Shown piece by piece: positions 36,727 to 51,000 of a stretch of 64,000 nt of DNA; within the stretch, counting starts at the first letter, position 1, and each line of letters opens with the position of its first letter. The notes under the pieces were generated by a model, which worked only from the letters and a program-made list of their open reading frames with translations, was not told the DNA's origin and did not search any database. The DNA is from Casuarina equisetifolia (taxonomy: Eukaryota > Streptophyta > Magnoliopsida > Fagales > Casuarinaceae). Where the stretch lies: the NCBI GenBank assembly GCA_028551475.1, contig CM052355.1, positions 11,396,129 through 11,460,128 of the forward strand. The letters run 5' to 3'. Position numbers and translations under genes: made by a program.

Positions 36727-39072
36727 ATGGCGAATTTGAGGTCCTGGGCTCTGCTACGACGTCTCTCTATTGGGTTCTCCGTTTTGGTTCTTGGCTTGGG
36801 ACCAAAGGTTCCTGCATTGGCCGATGACAGTGGTAACACTAGTGGCGGGGGTGGTGATGGTTTTGGTGGCGGAGTATGGGAGCTTTGTGGCACGGATGTG
36901 AGGAGCTTCCTGCCTCCACCGTATAGCAATCTATCAAGTCTGGTCTGCAAGCCCATTTGGAATACCTTTGTCCTGCGGGTAAGACACATGGTTTAAGGGT
37001 GAATCTTGTTAATGTAGCCTGTGTTCATCAACATAGTTAGAGATTAGTTGAGTCATTCGTATACATGTTTTTTATTTTTCCTGATTGTTGATCTTACATA
37101 TCATCATCAATTTTACTAGTCCAAATAAAATGATTAATGTCACAATTCAATTCGTTTACTATTTGCTTCTAGTCATGACAAAGCATGACGTTGCAGACAT
37201 TGCATCTGTCACGAGGGACGGAGAGGGGGAGAGGGAGGGGATTCGAACCCATGACCGCCCCCTTTGTTTATGCATCTTCTTGGGCGCCAAAAGATGTTTG
37301 GCTCTGTTGTTAGAAATGAATGATATTTCAAGATTTGGAACGAAAATGATCTGGATCTGTTAATGATTCATGAAAATTTACTTCAATTGTTTTTTTCTCT
37401 TTCTATATTCCCCGAGGTATAATTACTCTCCTTAAGATCATTCCTCATCATTCCTGAAAGTTATGTGAAAATTAAGATCGCGTCCTTAAAAATTCTGCAA
37501 ACCTTCAGTTAAATCTGAACTTTCAAACAGGACACTGTCTGATGGGAAGATAGTTCGTGTTTGCAAAAACTGTTTGGAGGGTACTGACAGCAAATTAACA
37601 ATACATATTTCTTCGGTAACTTCAGATAGTATCTGATTTGTATCTTCAAACTTGAATAATAAACGATCTAACCTCATGGAAGCATAATAATAAGAGATGG
37701 GCACAGTATTGTATTAGTAATCCATACGAATATGGTGATATCTTGTATTGCAGTACTCCCAGAGTAAAGATCATGAAGTGAACATCATATTATCAGCTGT
37801 ATACACCACTGGGTGGGTGGGAATGGGATTTTCCAAAGATGGGAAGATGGTTGGCTCTAGTGCTATGGTGGGATGGCTGAATAAGAAAGGTCATGCAAAA
37901 GTCAAGCAATACTATTTGCAAGGTTCCAAGGAAGGGCAAGTTATACCAGACAAAGGCGAATTGCCACTCACTGGTGTTCCTGCTTCTGTTGTGTTTCATG
38001 GAGCCACAATTTACCTGGCATTTCAGTTGAAATTTCCAACTCACCTGGCTCGGCAGCCCATAATCCTGGCTTTCGGAAGCGCATATCCTAAGCACTCCCA
38101 TCTCGCTAAGCATCAAGACAAAACAACCATCTTGTTCGACTTCTCTGGAGGTCTTTCTTCTTCTTTATCGCTTACTCCTTCAGCTTATTCACTTGGCAAT
38201 TTTCCTATCCTCTTTAAAAGCCCTATTCACGCTTGCAATCTGAAGAGGCTATTTTTCCCCGACTTTTTAAGTTCGTTTTTGCAACCAGTGACACCTATCG
38301 ACTCTTTTTCCAATGCAGAACACAGACTGATATCAATCTTTCACTTTCACAGGTTCTGTGTCCTCTGGATCCGATGATTTTGGCCAGTCGAAAAAGAACC
38401 ATGGGATATTGGGTATAATCGGATGGGGTCTGATCCTTCCCATTGGCGCAATTATACCAAGATACTTCAAGCACAAGGACCCCCTATGGTTTTATCTTCA
38501 TTCGGTTATTCAAGTTGTGGGATTTGTCATCGGACTTGCTGCTGTGATACTTGGACGACGGCTTTATAATTCGATAAACGCCCACTTTCCAACGCATCGA
38601 GGCATAGGAATCTTTGTTCTTGTACTCAGTATTCTTCAGGTTAACCCCCTCACACTATTATTCTATCCAATAGTTGTCTAACATACTGATAATGAATATA
38701 TCATCACCAACTTGTGCATACACGGCTTTCGAGCAATCAGTAGTAGAAAATTGAGTGTTGTAATGTGTTTTATTGTACCTGAGGTTTCAGATTCTGGCAT
38801 TCTTTCTACGACCAAGCAAAGATGCCAAGATTCGCAAGTTCTGGAATTGGTACCACCATTGGTTTGGAAGGATTGCACTCTTCTTTGGAGCTGTGAACAT
38901 AGTTCTGGGGATCCAAATTGGAGGAGCAGGGAATGACTGGAAGATAGGCTATGGATTTCTTCTCAGTGTTGTTATTGTTGCCGTCATTGTTCTGGAAGTC
39001 TTGGCATGGATGAGAAGGCGAGCGAAGACTACTACCTTGGATCCATCCTTCCAACTGGGTCCAGTTCAATAA
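36727..39072 (+). CDS. Cytochrome b561 and DOMON domain protein (At3g61750 type)
   Basis: CYB561-DOMON proteins pass electrons across membranes, usually with ascorbate as donor. Four exons: 36727-36978, 37754-38150, 38353-38639, 38791-39072, phases consistent; 1218 nt, 405 residues. A signal peptide occupies about residues 1-32, ending PALA. A Gly/Ser-rich linker precedes the DOMON domain (about 75-215), with TTGWVGMGFSKDGKMVGSSA and the conserved AF/YPKHSHLAKH region. The b561 core starts near 230 with five predicted membrane helices. Candidate haem ligands are His233 (NHGILG), His266 (WFYLHS), His298 (THRGIG) and His334/335 (NWYHHWFGR). Exon wording closely follows the Arabidopsis At3g61750 protein as I remember it. 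It converges with the REC1-type gene on its right. Confidence 0.94.
37239..37289 (-). mobile_element. Possible tRNA-derived SINE remnant in b561/DOMON intron 1
   Basis: ggattcgaacc at 37239-37249 is the complement of a pol III B box (GGTTCGAATCC). cttgggcgcca at 37279-37289 is the complement of an A-box-like TGGCGCCCAAG, 40 nt away start to start, within the usual A-B spacing. No tRNA cloverleaf can be folded by eye. SINE ends and a target duplication were not found. Confidence 0.35.
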
Positions 39073-40987
39073 ATGTTTCGAGTACTCTGACAAAAGGTCT
39101 GATTTTTATGTTGACTTTGTGATTATGTCACACAATAAGGATCTCAAGTTTCAACGCCACTTCGCTTAATCAGGTTTGACAATTTGATGCCAGACGCCAG
39201 GTCCCCGACAGAGCGTCACATATGCTGATTTGTCGTGTGCATAGGAGCGGCCAAGCTCGTTGAGACTCGCTTCCGCTCGACTTTCACATCAACTGGTCCA
39301 ATCCTATAAATGGTGCTATGTGTGGGCTTTCCTAGTGCAGATGCTAGAGAACTGACTGAAAAGCTGGATTAATGTCTGCTGATTTGGAGAAAGCCGATTG
39401 CAGCTTCCCCCTTCAGCTAAAACTAACGGAGAAATGAACTCCCTATTGTTGAGGTTTTTGTCATGTTTTTCTCTTGTACAAAGCATACATTTACCATAGT
39501 ATATGCTACTACGGTAAGCCTTGTTCCTTGTTGAAGAGTAATATAACGATTTTGAGTGTTTGGTTCCTCACAAGCTTTTAGTTGTCTAGGAAGTTTTCAT
39601 ATGGGAGTCAGGGATGGAGGTGATAATCGTGGCTACTCAAGGCTGGTAGCAGAATCCAGGAGATGCTGTCATCTATTTCCCAGGAAATAAATTTCTCAGA
39701 TCATAGCATTTGTTGAGTCAAGGAAATGATTTCCCAAGAAACAAATGGGTTGCAGTAAAGATCAAACACATAGGGACCAAATGGTGAACAAAAGCATGAT
39801 CTTCATGAGGATGCTCAGTCTGAGCCTAACGTGAGTTAGATCCCATGAGGTGATGAGTGGTCATATTCAAAAGCTTGGTTCCTTTCAGTTTCGGAAACCC
39901 TTTTTTTTTTTTTCATTTTTCTTTTGCAGAAACCACCATGGAACAGGTATCAGTGAACTTCAATTAGTAGAAATGCTTATTAGCGATAGCCAATGAAAAA
40001 ATCAACTAAGTCGTATGCGTTACACCAAAAAAGAAAAAAATAATCAAAGTCAATCCTATTGGGAATTGAGGGAAAATTTACTTTCAGTCTTTAGATGCTT
40101 CGAACCAATTTGCTTCTTTCTCATATATGAATCAAAATTGCCACCTCAAGAATTGCCATTGCAGTCAAAAAAACTCCTTTCACCAACCTGTATATCAACC
40201 AAAACCATTGATCAGCACCTAAAAACACAAGCTCAGTATCAAATAGTGGAAGCTTGATCGGTTCCATTCACACAGTAGCTCAATAGCACTAGGGCCAGGT
40301 TGACAAACCAGCCTTGCTACCCCAAGTTACATGAGAGCCACCTATCTGTAATCTGAGGTCGGGCATCCCCAGACAAAAGTGAGCAAACTCAGATAAAAGT
40401 TGCCATCTGCATTGATACCTTGTTCTGGTACCACATAAGAACACCTAGCCTAAAATCATAGTTTTTTGCTCTCTTTTAATGAACACTCATTACCAGCCAA
40501 TGGATAATTAGCTAAAGAAAGTTATCAGATTGCAATGATGGGATCATACCTATGTAGGGAAAAATAGTAGCCTTCCTTCCTTAATCACCAACTTCATTTT
40601 GCATGCTCGGGACTAAAACATAGAAAAGCATCTGCAATTTTTTTTTCCAAGTGTTAATGCAGTATCTTTATAAAACAGATAATGCAGTTATACCTATCCA
40701 ACGGTTCATACCAAATAAAGTTAACCATTTAATTATGCAGGACCCATGCATGCTTGATAAAAATCCGATGAAATTTATTCAATAACACAAATGGATCTAG
40801 AAACCAGACCTGAATTTTTCGAAAAGCTGATTCAACCAGCAACTGACAAGAAAAGGCACTTTGTGATCGCAGAGGCAGATTGGATCAAATCACTCGTGTC
40901 CCTTGCTTGTATTATAAAAACGAAAGTTGTTGTCTAGTACTTTTTCTCAAGAATCCTGCTACACTTGATTGGTAGAAATAAGTAGTG
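39073..40987. other. Spacer between convergent 3' ends
   Basis: Both flanking genes end here, so this 1.9 kb should contain both 3' UTRs. I see no gene, RNA or element; a T-rich run lies at about 39,900. Confidence 0.55.
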
Positions 40988-43900
40988 TTACGTAGCACTA
41001 GCTGTACAATCATCTCTAAAAGAAAAGCTGGAAGACTTTGGGGATTCACTGCCCCTAAGTACCCTGTTATAAATAACCTTAAATGACTGTGAGCCATATG
41101 GTCGACTTAGCAAACTTATTGGCATCCTGAGAGTCTGCTTTCGGTTTCTTCTCCCCCTAATCAAAATGCTGAAAGTTTTCTCACCGTCAATTTTCTCTTC
41201 ACCATTCTTTCCAGCATTTTCATTTGTGCTCTCGTTCTGACTTTGCTCAGTCTGAGCAATTTCAACAGCAGACAGATTTGGATGACCATTTTCCTTAATG
41301 CTTTCTGACCTGATTTCAGGTATTTCATTGGTATTTTGTACCCCTTCTGAAGCTAGAAGATTCACTTCTTTCCCAGTTTCTCCCTCATTTTCAATATCCA
41401 CTGGCAGAATCAAACCTGAACTTGGATTACCAATATCATCAGGCTGCAGTTGTGTCTCCAATTTTGGACTAGAAATTGGTTCCACGACTGGTGGTGGAAC
41501 AGAGAACTCCACTGGATGACAGCCAGTCCAAACTGTAGCTGGCATAAACTCAGATACATTAGGGTTCACATTGCACTGCCAAGCAAAATGATTGGGATGA
41601 AAGACGCCGCTCGTTACAGGAAATGTACTGGTCGGTACTCCTTGGTTTTGAGGATAAGGAGGACACATAAAGGGCAGTGGATGCATCATGTTTGGGGTTG
41701 GTGGGGGTGATGGGTAAGGGTGGTGAGGGGAGGAGCACATGGGATTGACCGTGGGTAGGACAGTAGCAGGCCCTGGGTGAACATTCATGTTTACTGGCCA
41801 AGGTGCAATTGCTGGAACAGCACCAGGAACGGAAGGAGTAATATTTACAGCAAGGGGTGCAGAACGTGCAATGACTGCTGATGGGTTGAATGGAGCTGCT
41901 GAAGCAGACAACTTTCTATTGGGAAATCCCCGAGTTTCACTTGAGGTAGGAGTCGAGGAATTCTCCTTCAGATCTTCTGCACCCAGCACGATCAAATTTG
42001 AATTTTTATCTGTTTCAGAACAGCTAAATGAATCCTTCCCGCTAACTTCCTTTTCAGAATCAACAGAATTGGGAAAACTATCATACTGATTGATGGAAGC
42101 CTCTACCACTTCTTGAACCTCAGGACCAGCAGATTCAAGTTGAACCAGAGTCTCAGATGCCCTTAAAGAATGTTTATCTTCCATTGCATCAGTCACTTTA
42201 GTGTTTTCTTTCTTGTCAATAATTTCTATTTCCTCCTTTAAATGATCCGTAGAGTTCCGTCTAGAATTCTCATTCTTCTCTTCACATATATTTTCCAACC
42301 CCGTTCTGATTAGTTTATCATTTCCTTTTACTTCATTCATTTCATCAACATGTTTCCCAAAGCTAACTTCGCCACTTTCTGAAAAATCACTTTGGGGCAC
42401 CCAGACCTGCAATTTACCAATGGTACCCGGTGGGGCCAACGCTACTTCCTTGTATGAAGGAGATTTTCCTAGACAGACAATCGAACATTTCACTGGAGCA
42501 GCATCCTTCTGCAAAGAAATTGTACAAGGTAATGGAGAACTGGAAAGCTCGACACTATTTCCCGCGGGCTCTGTTGTAGTAGTTTTGGTAGATGAAGGCA
42601 TTGACTTGACCCGGTATGTTAGAGCTTTGACTATTCTCCGTCCAAATTTGGTAGCTTGGGCAGCATTCCCTGCCTGTTGTTCTGGATAACTCCCATGAGA
42701 AATTGTTCGTTTCTTTAATAGGTAATACTTGCTGTTCTTAAGAGTATTCTTCACAGGAGGATACAGCATATCAGTGTCCACATTCTTTTTCTGATAACCA
42801 AAGACCCTGCTGATAGTTGAACGGCGCTGCTTAAGCCGCCGACCAGATGAGCCCGCTGATCTTGGCCTTTGAACTGCTTGCCATCCATCCTCTCCTTCAG
42901 CATGTGTTTCAGAAAAGATTTCATTTGCAATATTTGGATTTTCCTCTACAGCCGTTTGTATGACAGGCTCTTGAGACTCAACAGGTCCAGGGCTACTCAT
43001 CTGGTTAGCATCTGCACTAATATCTGCTTCAGGTAAAGATGTCTCTTCATCTGAATCCAACTTTGGTATTTCTTCTGGAGACTCATCAGAACCTCCTAAA
43101 TTTATGTTTTGATAGGATTTCCCCTTCACCTGAAAAGAAAAAGGAAATTGTTTGATAATGTTCATTTCAGGTGAGTACAAGTGTATCCACGCAAGGATAT
43201 TGCTCAACAGTTATTTTCAGAAATGCAAAAGCCTCTTGCATGCACGTGGAGGATACTAATACTCCTAGTTGGTTGGCCTAGTAAGTTTTCTCCTCAACGC
43301 ATGAGCCGCCACCACTTTCCTTTGTTAAGAGAAACACATACGTATTCTGAAGCACATCCAACCAAGACCAGAGCATTAGTGTCCCTATGTTTTTCTGTAA
43401 GAAAGACAAATCCCGTATATGTTTGAAAGAGAAGAATGTCTCTTTGTTAATGCTGTCTCTTTTAACTTCTATTTAAACTGAATGCGGAAGGGAATGTTTT
43501 CTCCTAATATTCTCCCTCCGCAACAGTGGGATGACATATAGTTATATAATAAGTTCAAGGCCCTGTGAAGTACAATAAGAGACCAACTTATTGTGTTCTT
43601 CCGACCACTCATTAAGTGCTATGGTTCAACCAGATGACCAAGTTTCAACTGAGTCACACTTACAAAGGATGCTGTTTGTTTGATTTCATATATGGGCCCG
43701 ATAAATTTCCCACATTCCTTTTGAGCTGGTCTTAACCATTCAATGTAAGGCAGCCAATTGCATGACAAGTAACCAGTTCCTCAAAAATGCCCCAGCATCA
43801 ACATGAACACTTGGAAAATTATGTACGTAACACAAAAGAGTGCAAAAAGAATAGGCTTAAGATTGTCACAAACCTCATTGGCTCAATGATGGATTGTAAT

Positions 43901-44996
43901 TATTTATCCAACCATCACCTAAATTTTAACATACCTTCGTAGTATAGTTTTTACTCTTTACCGCTCCATCTCTACCCTTGGGATTATCATTTGGATTAAT
44001 GTAGTCGAGCAAATCTGAGACACTGCAAGGTTGATAAATCATCTCATTTAGCAAGAAGTAAATGTATTCATAAGAAAGAAAGTGTGGTTCATACGGTCAG
44101 ATGGTAACAGATTACGGTCCAGTGCAAAAACATAATGGGGAAAGTGCCACAACTTTTTAAATAAATATTCCTGTGCATATCTGGAACATATTAATTGCCT
44201 TAAGCATGTATCTCTGAAGCCTGTCATGCATAGACAGACAGATCTAACAGAGGAAAATTACATTCAGTTCACTCTGAAAGACTTGTGACTGGATTATCCC
44301 TGGGAAGCAATTGACTGTTAGACCAGCCATTTAAAAGCAACATCTAATTATGAAGATGAGCCCCTACTCCCACTAGAAGTTAATACTTTGAGACAGATAT
44401 TAAGTTTTGTACAGGCAGATTATGAAAGCAACCAGACACTAGAAGTGTATCCCAACATCCCAACAATATGATGCATAAGGCTCCATGTCATCAAGGAATC
44501 TGCATCCCACTGATTTGAACAGAGCAATCAGAATAGTAGCAGTTCATAGGAAGAGGAAACTGCATACATGAAAAGTTAATAATAGTTGCATGAAGTTCTA
44601 AATAGTCAAGGGCAAGATAAAAGTTACCTTAGGTGGCCTTTGCTGGCTATGGACGCATCTGGCTTCCGAGTACCATTCCGCGCAGCTTCTTGCTGTTCAA
44701 AAGCCTTGGACTCAAAGTACTCAAGCCACGCAGCAGCATCCTGCAGCATTTTATTACAAATCTCATAATAATGTTGACAACAAAAACTTAATAACCAAAT
44801 TATAGTGCATACATTACTAGAGATAGCAGAGTAGAAATAGTTTAAAATACATGCAACTATTAACATTGCATATATATGACCAAAAATATGTCAAACATGA
44901 AGCATGCTAGTAACATCGCTGGATTCTTTTAATTATGCTTCATTTCTTTGAGCACGTTGCTCATAAAGGACCTAGAATGCGTAATTTATGCCTAAA

Positions 44997-45032
<36 letters not shown>

Positions 45033-48000
45033 ATAATTTACAATTAAACCTAATAAGATACCTGCGTACGCAGGTCATCTGGACCCAGCTTTGCTCGCAG
45101 AATTTGCAAGGTTGTTTGCTCATGCTGAACGCTCAAAGGGTATGCTTCCATCAATGAGAGTGCAATTGCAATTGCATGGTAACTAGCTGCCGTCTGGAAG
45201 ATTTAAGTTAAAAGGGGAGGAAGTCGTGAGAGGGAAGCCTAACTCGAATTGGACAACAATTGATGGGCTAAAAATTGCTTAGTTGTAACCGTCTTATATG
45301 TACTTTAGCATAGACTGGGAAAGAAAATGAACAAAACAAAACCTGAATATGGTCTGGGCCTAGCAACTTTTGGTTACACTTCAGAGCTTTGTGAAGATAT
45401 CTGAGGGCAACGTGCACATTCCCTAGGCCTTCCTCCATCATAGCCACATTTATGTATGTAGCCGCAGTGTTTGGATGAGATGGTCCACATGTGAGATGTA
45501 AAAGATATAAGGCACGCTTAACATACCTGATCAGCAACAATTACAAACATGTTTGGCATAAAGCAGTATCGTATCTCATTAACCAAAAAAAAAAAAAAAA
45601 GTAGAGCACCAATCAGTGGATCATTAAGGATCACAACCCAACAAAACTTACTTAGATACCATCGATTTTATAAAGAATTTACATGGTAATCGATACAAAT
45701 ATCACAGAGAGAAGAACAAAGCATACTTGAGAGCCAGCTCGGTGTGTTGAAGTCTATAATAGAAGACAGCAAGATCCCCATAACTCTTCATTGTATCTGG
45801 ATGATCAAGACCTAGTTCTCTCTCATTGATATCCAGAGCTTTCTGTTGATAAACTGTCGCCTGAAATTGGATCCATATGTTGAATTAACTTTTGACTCAA
45901 AACCTCTACCAAAAATAAAAGAACTCCATAATGTTTTGCGTTTCAGGATTATAAGTTATACCAGAGAGCTATAATGCAAATTTAAAATGTGCAAGTTCAA
46001 ATAATATTTCAATATAACTCTTTGGAAGGAGTGACAGGTACCAATGCAAAGATGCAGCAGCAATAACAGGATAAAAGGAATAAAAGTAGACCTGATTGAA
46101 ATCTCCAGTGTGATACAGAACTACTGCAAGGAGGCTGTAAGCCCCTGCTGTCATTCGATGGTAGGGACCACAAACTGCTACAAGCTTTGTCAGAGCCTGT
46201 GAACACCAAAAGAGTAAGCGGGTAATATCTTAGTGTGCCAAATACCAAAGGAACAAGGAATACTTGTTGATACACCTTATTACTAGATCATACGACAAAA
46301 AGGATATCTAAGTCGTGTTGCTGGAAATCTTACCTTTGTCCCAAAGGCAACTGCATCTTCAAGTTTTCCCTTATCTAAAGCTGTTTTTGATGATTCTAGG
46401 AGTTGCCTACCATCTGCTGATGAGCAGGCGGCTTGCTGCAAAGAAGCAAAAGTATAGTTGAATATAAAATGTCAAAACTAAACTTAATCTCCCATGCAAT
46501 AGCATGTTTCTATTACTCTATGTCTACTTTACCACCTTGTAAACGGGGATCAAGCTGACAACATCTGACTTCCGGAATGGATTTGGAGAATCCATATCAA
46601 AATCCCTTGGAACCAGCTCAATACCCACCTACAAAGGAAGAGATAAGGGAAAAAGGAGGGAGGGGCAAACTGTCAGTGATGCATCATTCATCTGCCAATG
46701 ATGCCTACCGCACACCAAATTATCTTCTTAAGGCGTACAAAATTCTATGTGAAAACCTTGCATTTAGAGAAAAATAGAGTATGGACGGAAAATGGATCTG
46801 CATGATTAATGAGTCAAGGGACACATCAGAACTAGGTAGACCACCCTTGCAGACTAATAATAACACAAAAGATGGGAATGGGCATCAAAGTTGTCGCAAC
46901 TAGATGCTAAGAAAATAACTCAAATTAGATATAGTTGGTTATAACAAGTATCCACTCAAATAGCGCATCCAACAGGCCTATGTGCATCCCTGATGCTTTT
47001 TCCATCACCCTGTTATGGGAAGACTGAACTATTCTCATGAGTAGGGGAAGCAAATTGTGAGTTGACATACTATACAATTCAATTTCAATTTAATACAAAA
47101 GTTCACAAAAATATGTACCTTTTATAGACTATATAGTGGAGATGCAAGACATAATATAGAGAATGCCAGCAGTTTCAAAAATTCAGCAGTTTATGGTCGA
47201 TGTATCTTGTACCTTATGACATAACCCTCGTAGAATTGCAAATTTTCTAACATCTTTGTAGTGCAAGCTACTAAGATCCCATTCATAACGCTTCATCAAG
47301 AAGAGCTTCAACCATCTCCACACAAGGGAATGGACCTTGAAAGATTTATTTGATTCTTCATTTTCAGGAACGCCCAGCATCATATTCAATGCAGCAGTTA
47401 TTGATACTGCCATGTTCTCTGTGTTGTCAACAACAGCAATTACTGCCTGAAGAATGTGCTTAAATGCTCTCACTATCATCTCATGAATACAGAGTGACTG
47501 TACATGTGGTAGCTTTTCTGAAAGCTTGACCTAGAGAAAATAAAAGAAAAGTGTCTTTAACAACAGTACAAGATGTACAACGTAACCCTCAATCTTACAA
47601 ATTCTAGTTTGCTTCTTGTTCTTACCTAGGATATTAAAATGTTTCTGGCAATTCCTAACAACTATGAAGGTCGTGCAAGTTGGAAGCAACAATAAGAGAA
47701 AGAAAGCCACAAAAAGAAGTAAATAACACAAGAAACGCGATTATAATCTGATGCATTACAGACATTGACAGGCTACACAAGAATGTTTCTACCGTCAGGA
47801 ATGCAGCAATAAAGATAGCAATACACATAGTCGAGATCTAGATAAGCTATATTGCTCCTTTTATACTTATCTCATTCCAGAACATGAAACAGAAAACCAA
47901 AATGGATATAACTGTGTATATGGCAAGTACCGTCAAGTTGAGTCAGGCATACAATAATGTCAGAAAAGCATTGAAAGCCTGGGTCGGAATAATGTGCTTA

Positions 48001-51000
48001 CAACTTGTCCCAAAGAGTGCATTCGAAGACCTCTAGTATGCATGAAATCAGTGAGAGTTCGGCCATCAACTGGTGATAGTTCCAGTGAACCAAAATCTGC
48101 TACCTGCATTGCATGATAAATACCAGAGACAGTCACTATAACCATATCAATGGGCAGATTCACTAGAACAATTAGCCCAGCAATGTTCAGTAATTACCAA
48201 TTTTGGAAGAGCAACCTCAGTGTAGTATTTCTGAGACAGGTCGATTAGCTCTGGCATGGACTGTCATGTCACAAACTACAGGTTACTTCAAATTGTACTG
48301 TCCAAACAAGAAAATAGTATAACTTTTGGACACCTTCAAGATTTTTACCTTGCAATGAAGACCTGTTTCTGATTCTTTTAGTCGAGCAAAGGCTGCTTCA
48401 GACAATATCCTCTTCATTGCTAGTTCATTTTCCTTCGCATTAGTTTCAAGGTCCAATTCTGTAGTGGACAATACAGAAATTTTAGCCTCCCCATTTATAC
48501 CTTCTGTATGGGATCTTGACCTCTCAGACTGCACTTTCATATTGCTTCCATCTGATTTCTTCTTGTTGTTCTTAAGGGATTTAAGATTCATTCCAAGCCC
48601 CTCAACCTTCATTTCATTCTTTGCCTTCTCACCTGATGGTTTCTTATCTTTTTCTGTGTTTTTCTGGTCTCTCAAGTGCTGTATCCAACAGGCTCCAAGT
48701 TCCCATCTCACAACCTGGTCAAAATCCTTTTCTTCTTCCTCAAGCTTAGCAAGGCTTTCTTCCAAGAGTCTCTCCACAAAAGTTTGGGAAGCACTGAGTT
48801 CTTCATGCTCCGAAGTTTCCATATGTGATACTGGTTTATTGTGCTCTGAAGGTGTTTTCTTGTGAAGAAGTAACCTTAAACTGTAAAGGAACAAGTAATA
48901 GTAAGAGAATTGGACTGCATAGAACTACAGTCTAAGAAGCATGCAATATCAGGGGAAAAAAAGAATTACATGGGATATATGGAACCAATAGCTCTTGGAC
49001 ATGAAAAGTTATTTATGTTTATCCAGTGTGCTAGGAATTTACTTTTGCACTTTTTAGTAAATCCCTAACTTATTAGGCAGAGAGAGAGAGAGAGCAAATG
49101 TACGTGCATATGTACTCTGAACATTAACCAAAACAAAATAAACAAGAAAGTAAAAAGTGCTTAAAGAAAGTAAGCACTCATTGTCAACAACAACAAGTGG
49201 CCATGAGAACTATTAGCACCCATCACAAACATGCAGGATTAAGCAGTTTGGGTTCAGATTCTGGGCTAATTGATGGTTTTCCTTTTGGGAAATTTGAAGA
49301 CTGGACTTAATCCTTCGGAGAATATTTCCTCAAAACGAAAAAATGATGGATAAGAAAACTGGGATTAAGCCATATCAACTGCTCTATGTTGTCTATCTAT
49401 AAATAGGCAGTATCGAACCCCTGCACATATCCAATGCATGTATTGTCCCAATGCAAAAGAGAATGAGTCCACTAACATTAGAGCTAGAACCTCACAACAA
49501 AGTACCATATATTCTTCATGTTAGATAAGGATCATGGATTATGCACAGCACAAAACATTCAAAGGGTAAATAAGCACCTGTTAACATTGAGGGAATTGGC
49601 GCCTCCTTCAGGCTGATCAAGGACTTCAATGCTTTGAGATATGGCACTGGCCTTATCATTCTTTCTCTGCTCAACTTTCACAGCGGCGATGTAACCACAA
49701 TGTCTGACATTGATAACACCTAGAGTAGCGATGTCCTGCACTCAAATGCAACACACTCTTCAACCATTTATTTACAAGGAATCATGCGTCATTTACATTT
49801 AGTAAGAGTATCTTACTTGAGCAGCAGTATTTTCATCAGCAGTGATGCCTTTCACTAGATTTCTTTCTACTAGATTCTTTTCATCCAATCCAGTTGCTTG
49901 AATTCCATCAATTTTAGTATCAACCTTACAGCTCGCATTTGAGGCATCTTTCATGACCACAATGCTCAAGTCTCCAACTCTCTCAGTATAGAGAATTGTA
50001 CCAGCTGAAACGGAACTAGTAGAATTTTTCAGTCCCATTATATGCTGGACAGCCCTAATTGCCCTAAAAATGGAAACATCAACAAATAGGCTGTGGAGAA
50101 GGAACGCCTTCCTATCTCGAACCTGCCTTTCCTCTGCTGTATTGCAAGGCATTGAAGCAAGCAACAAAAACTCATTAGCCCAAGGAATCAAATCACTTTT
50201 TCCATCTGTCCCTAGACCACCTCCATTTCCTCCCCAAGTTTCATCTTCGACAGGTAGAGGAGGGAAAGCTGAGGGTGACTGTGCAGCAATAGGAGGAACG
50301 AGCCATGTGTTGGCTCTGAAGCCAAAAGGAAGATTCCCAAACTGCCAGAAAAGATATGATCATAAAACAAGGTAACTACAAGATCAAGAGAAGTTTTATA
50401 CTTGGCTTTAGTCAAAAGATGCATGAAATAGAAAATTTTGGCACAATAATTACCTTGTTACGTTCTGAATATGCCTTCCCGAGATCACTGTAAGCCTACA
50501 ATTTGAGAAACAACCAATCTTTTAACCATCCATGAAGAAAGAATGGAGCAAATGGAACGAACCGATAGAAAATTAACCATGGTTGGCAAATAGATTATTA
50601 AGCAAGAAATTCCAGTCCTATGCTAGAGAGAAACATATAGCGTAGGTTATGAAATCAACATTGTTATAGAGCCAAATAATGCATGGTTGAAGTCCAAACT
50701 AAGTTAGGGAATGGAACAACATATAAGCTTTTAGTTTTACTAAAGAATGTCTACTGTTCAATTATCACTTATCTCAAAAATATTAAGTGATAAGAAATAA
50801 TAAATTTAATCACTTGTAATACTACTCTAACATATTCCTTATGCACGAGAGATCTTCCCTCGATAATTCAAAGTTTGGACTACTGCTTTAATATTACATT
50901 GCTTTATCATTTATTCAAAAAATTTAAATTGATTAAAAAAAATTAATATTTGTAATCAACTCTAACATCCATGAAAGCAACTCAATAATCTATCTTTTTC

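Noticed and set aside
37239-37289. A real tRNA gene on the minus strand
   Set aside because: A and B boxes are present but acceptor, D and anticodon stems cannot be formed around them by eye.
40015-40257. 80-codon plus-strand open frame
   Set aside because: No family match, low-complexity Lys/Gln/Ser content, located between two convergent 3' ends.
48464-48865. 133-codon plus-strand open frame
   Set aside because: Antisense shadow of REC1 exon 11.
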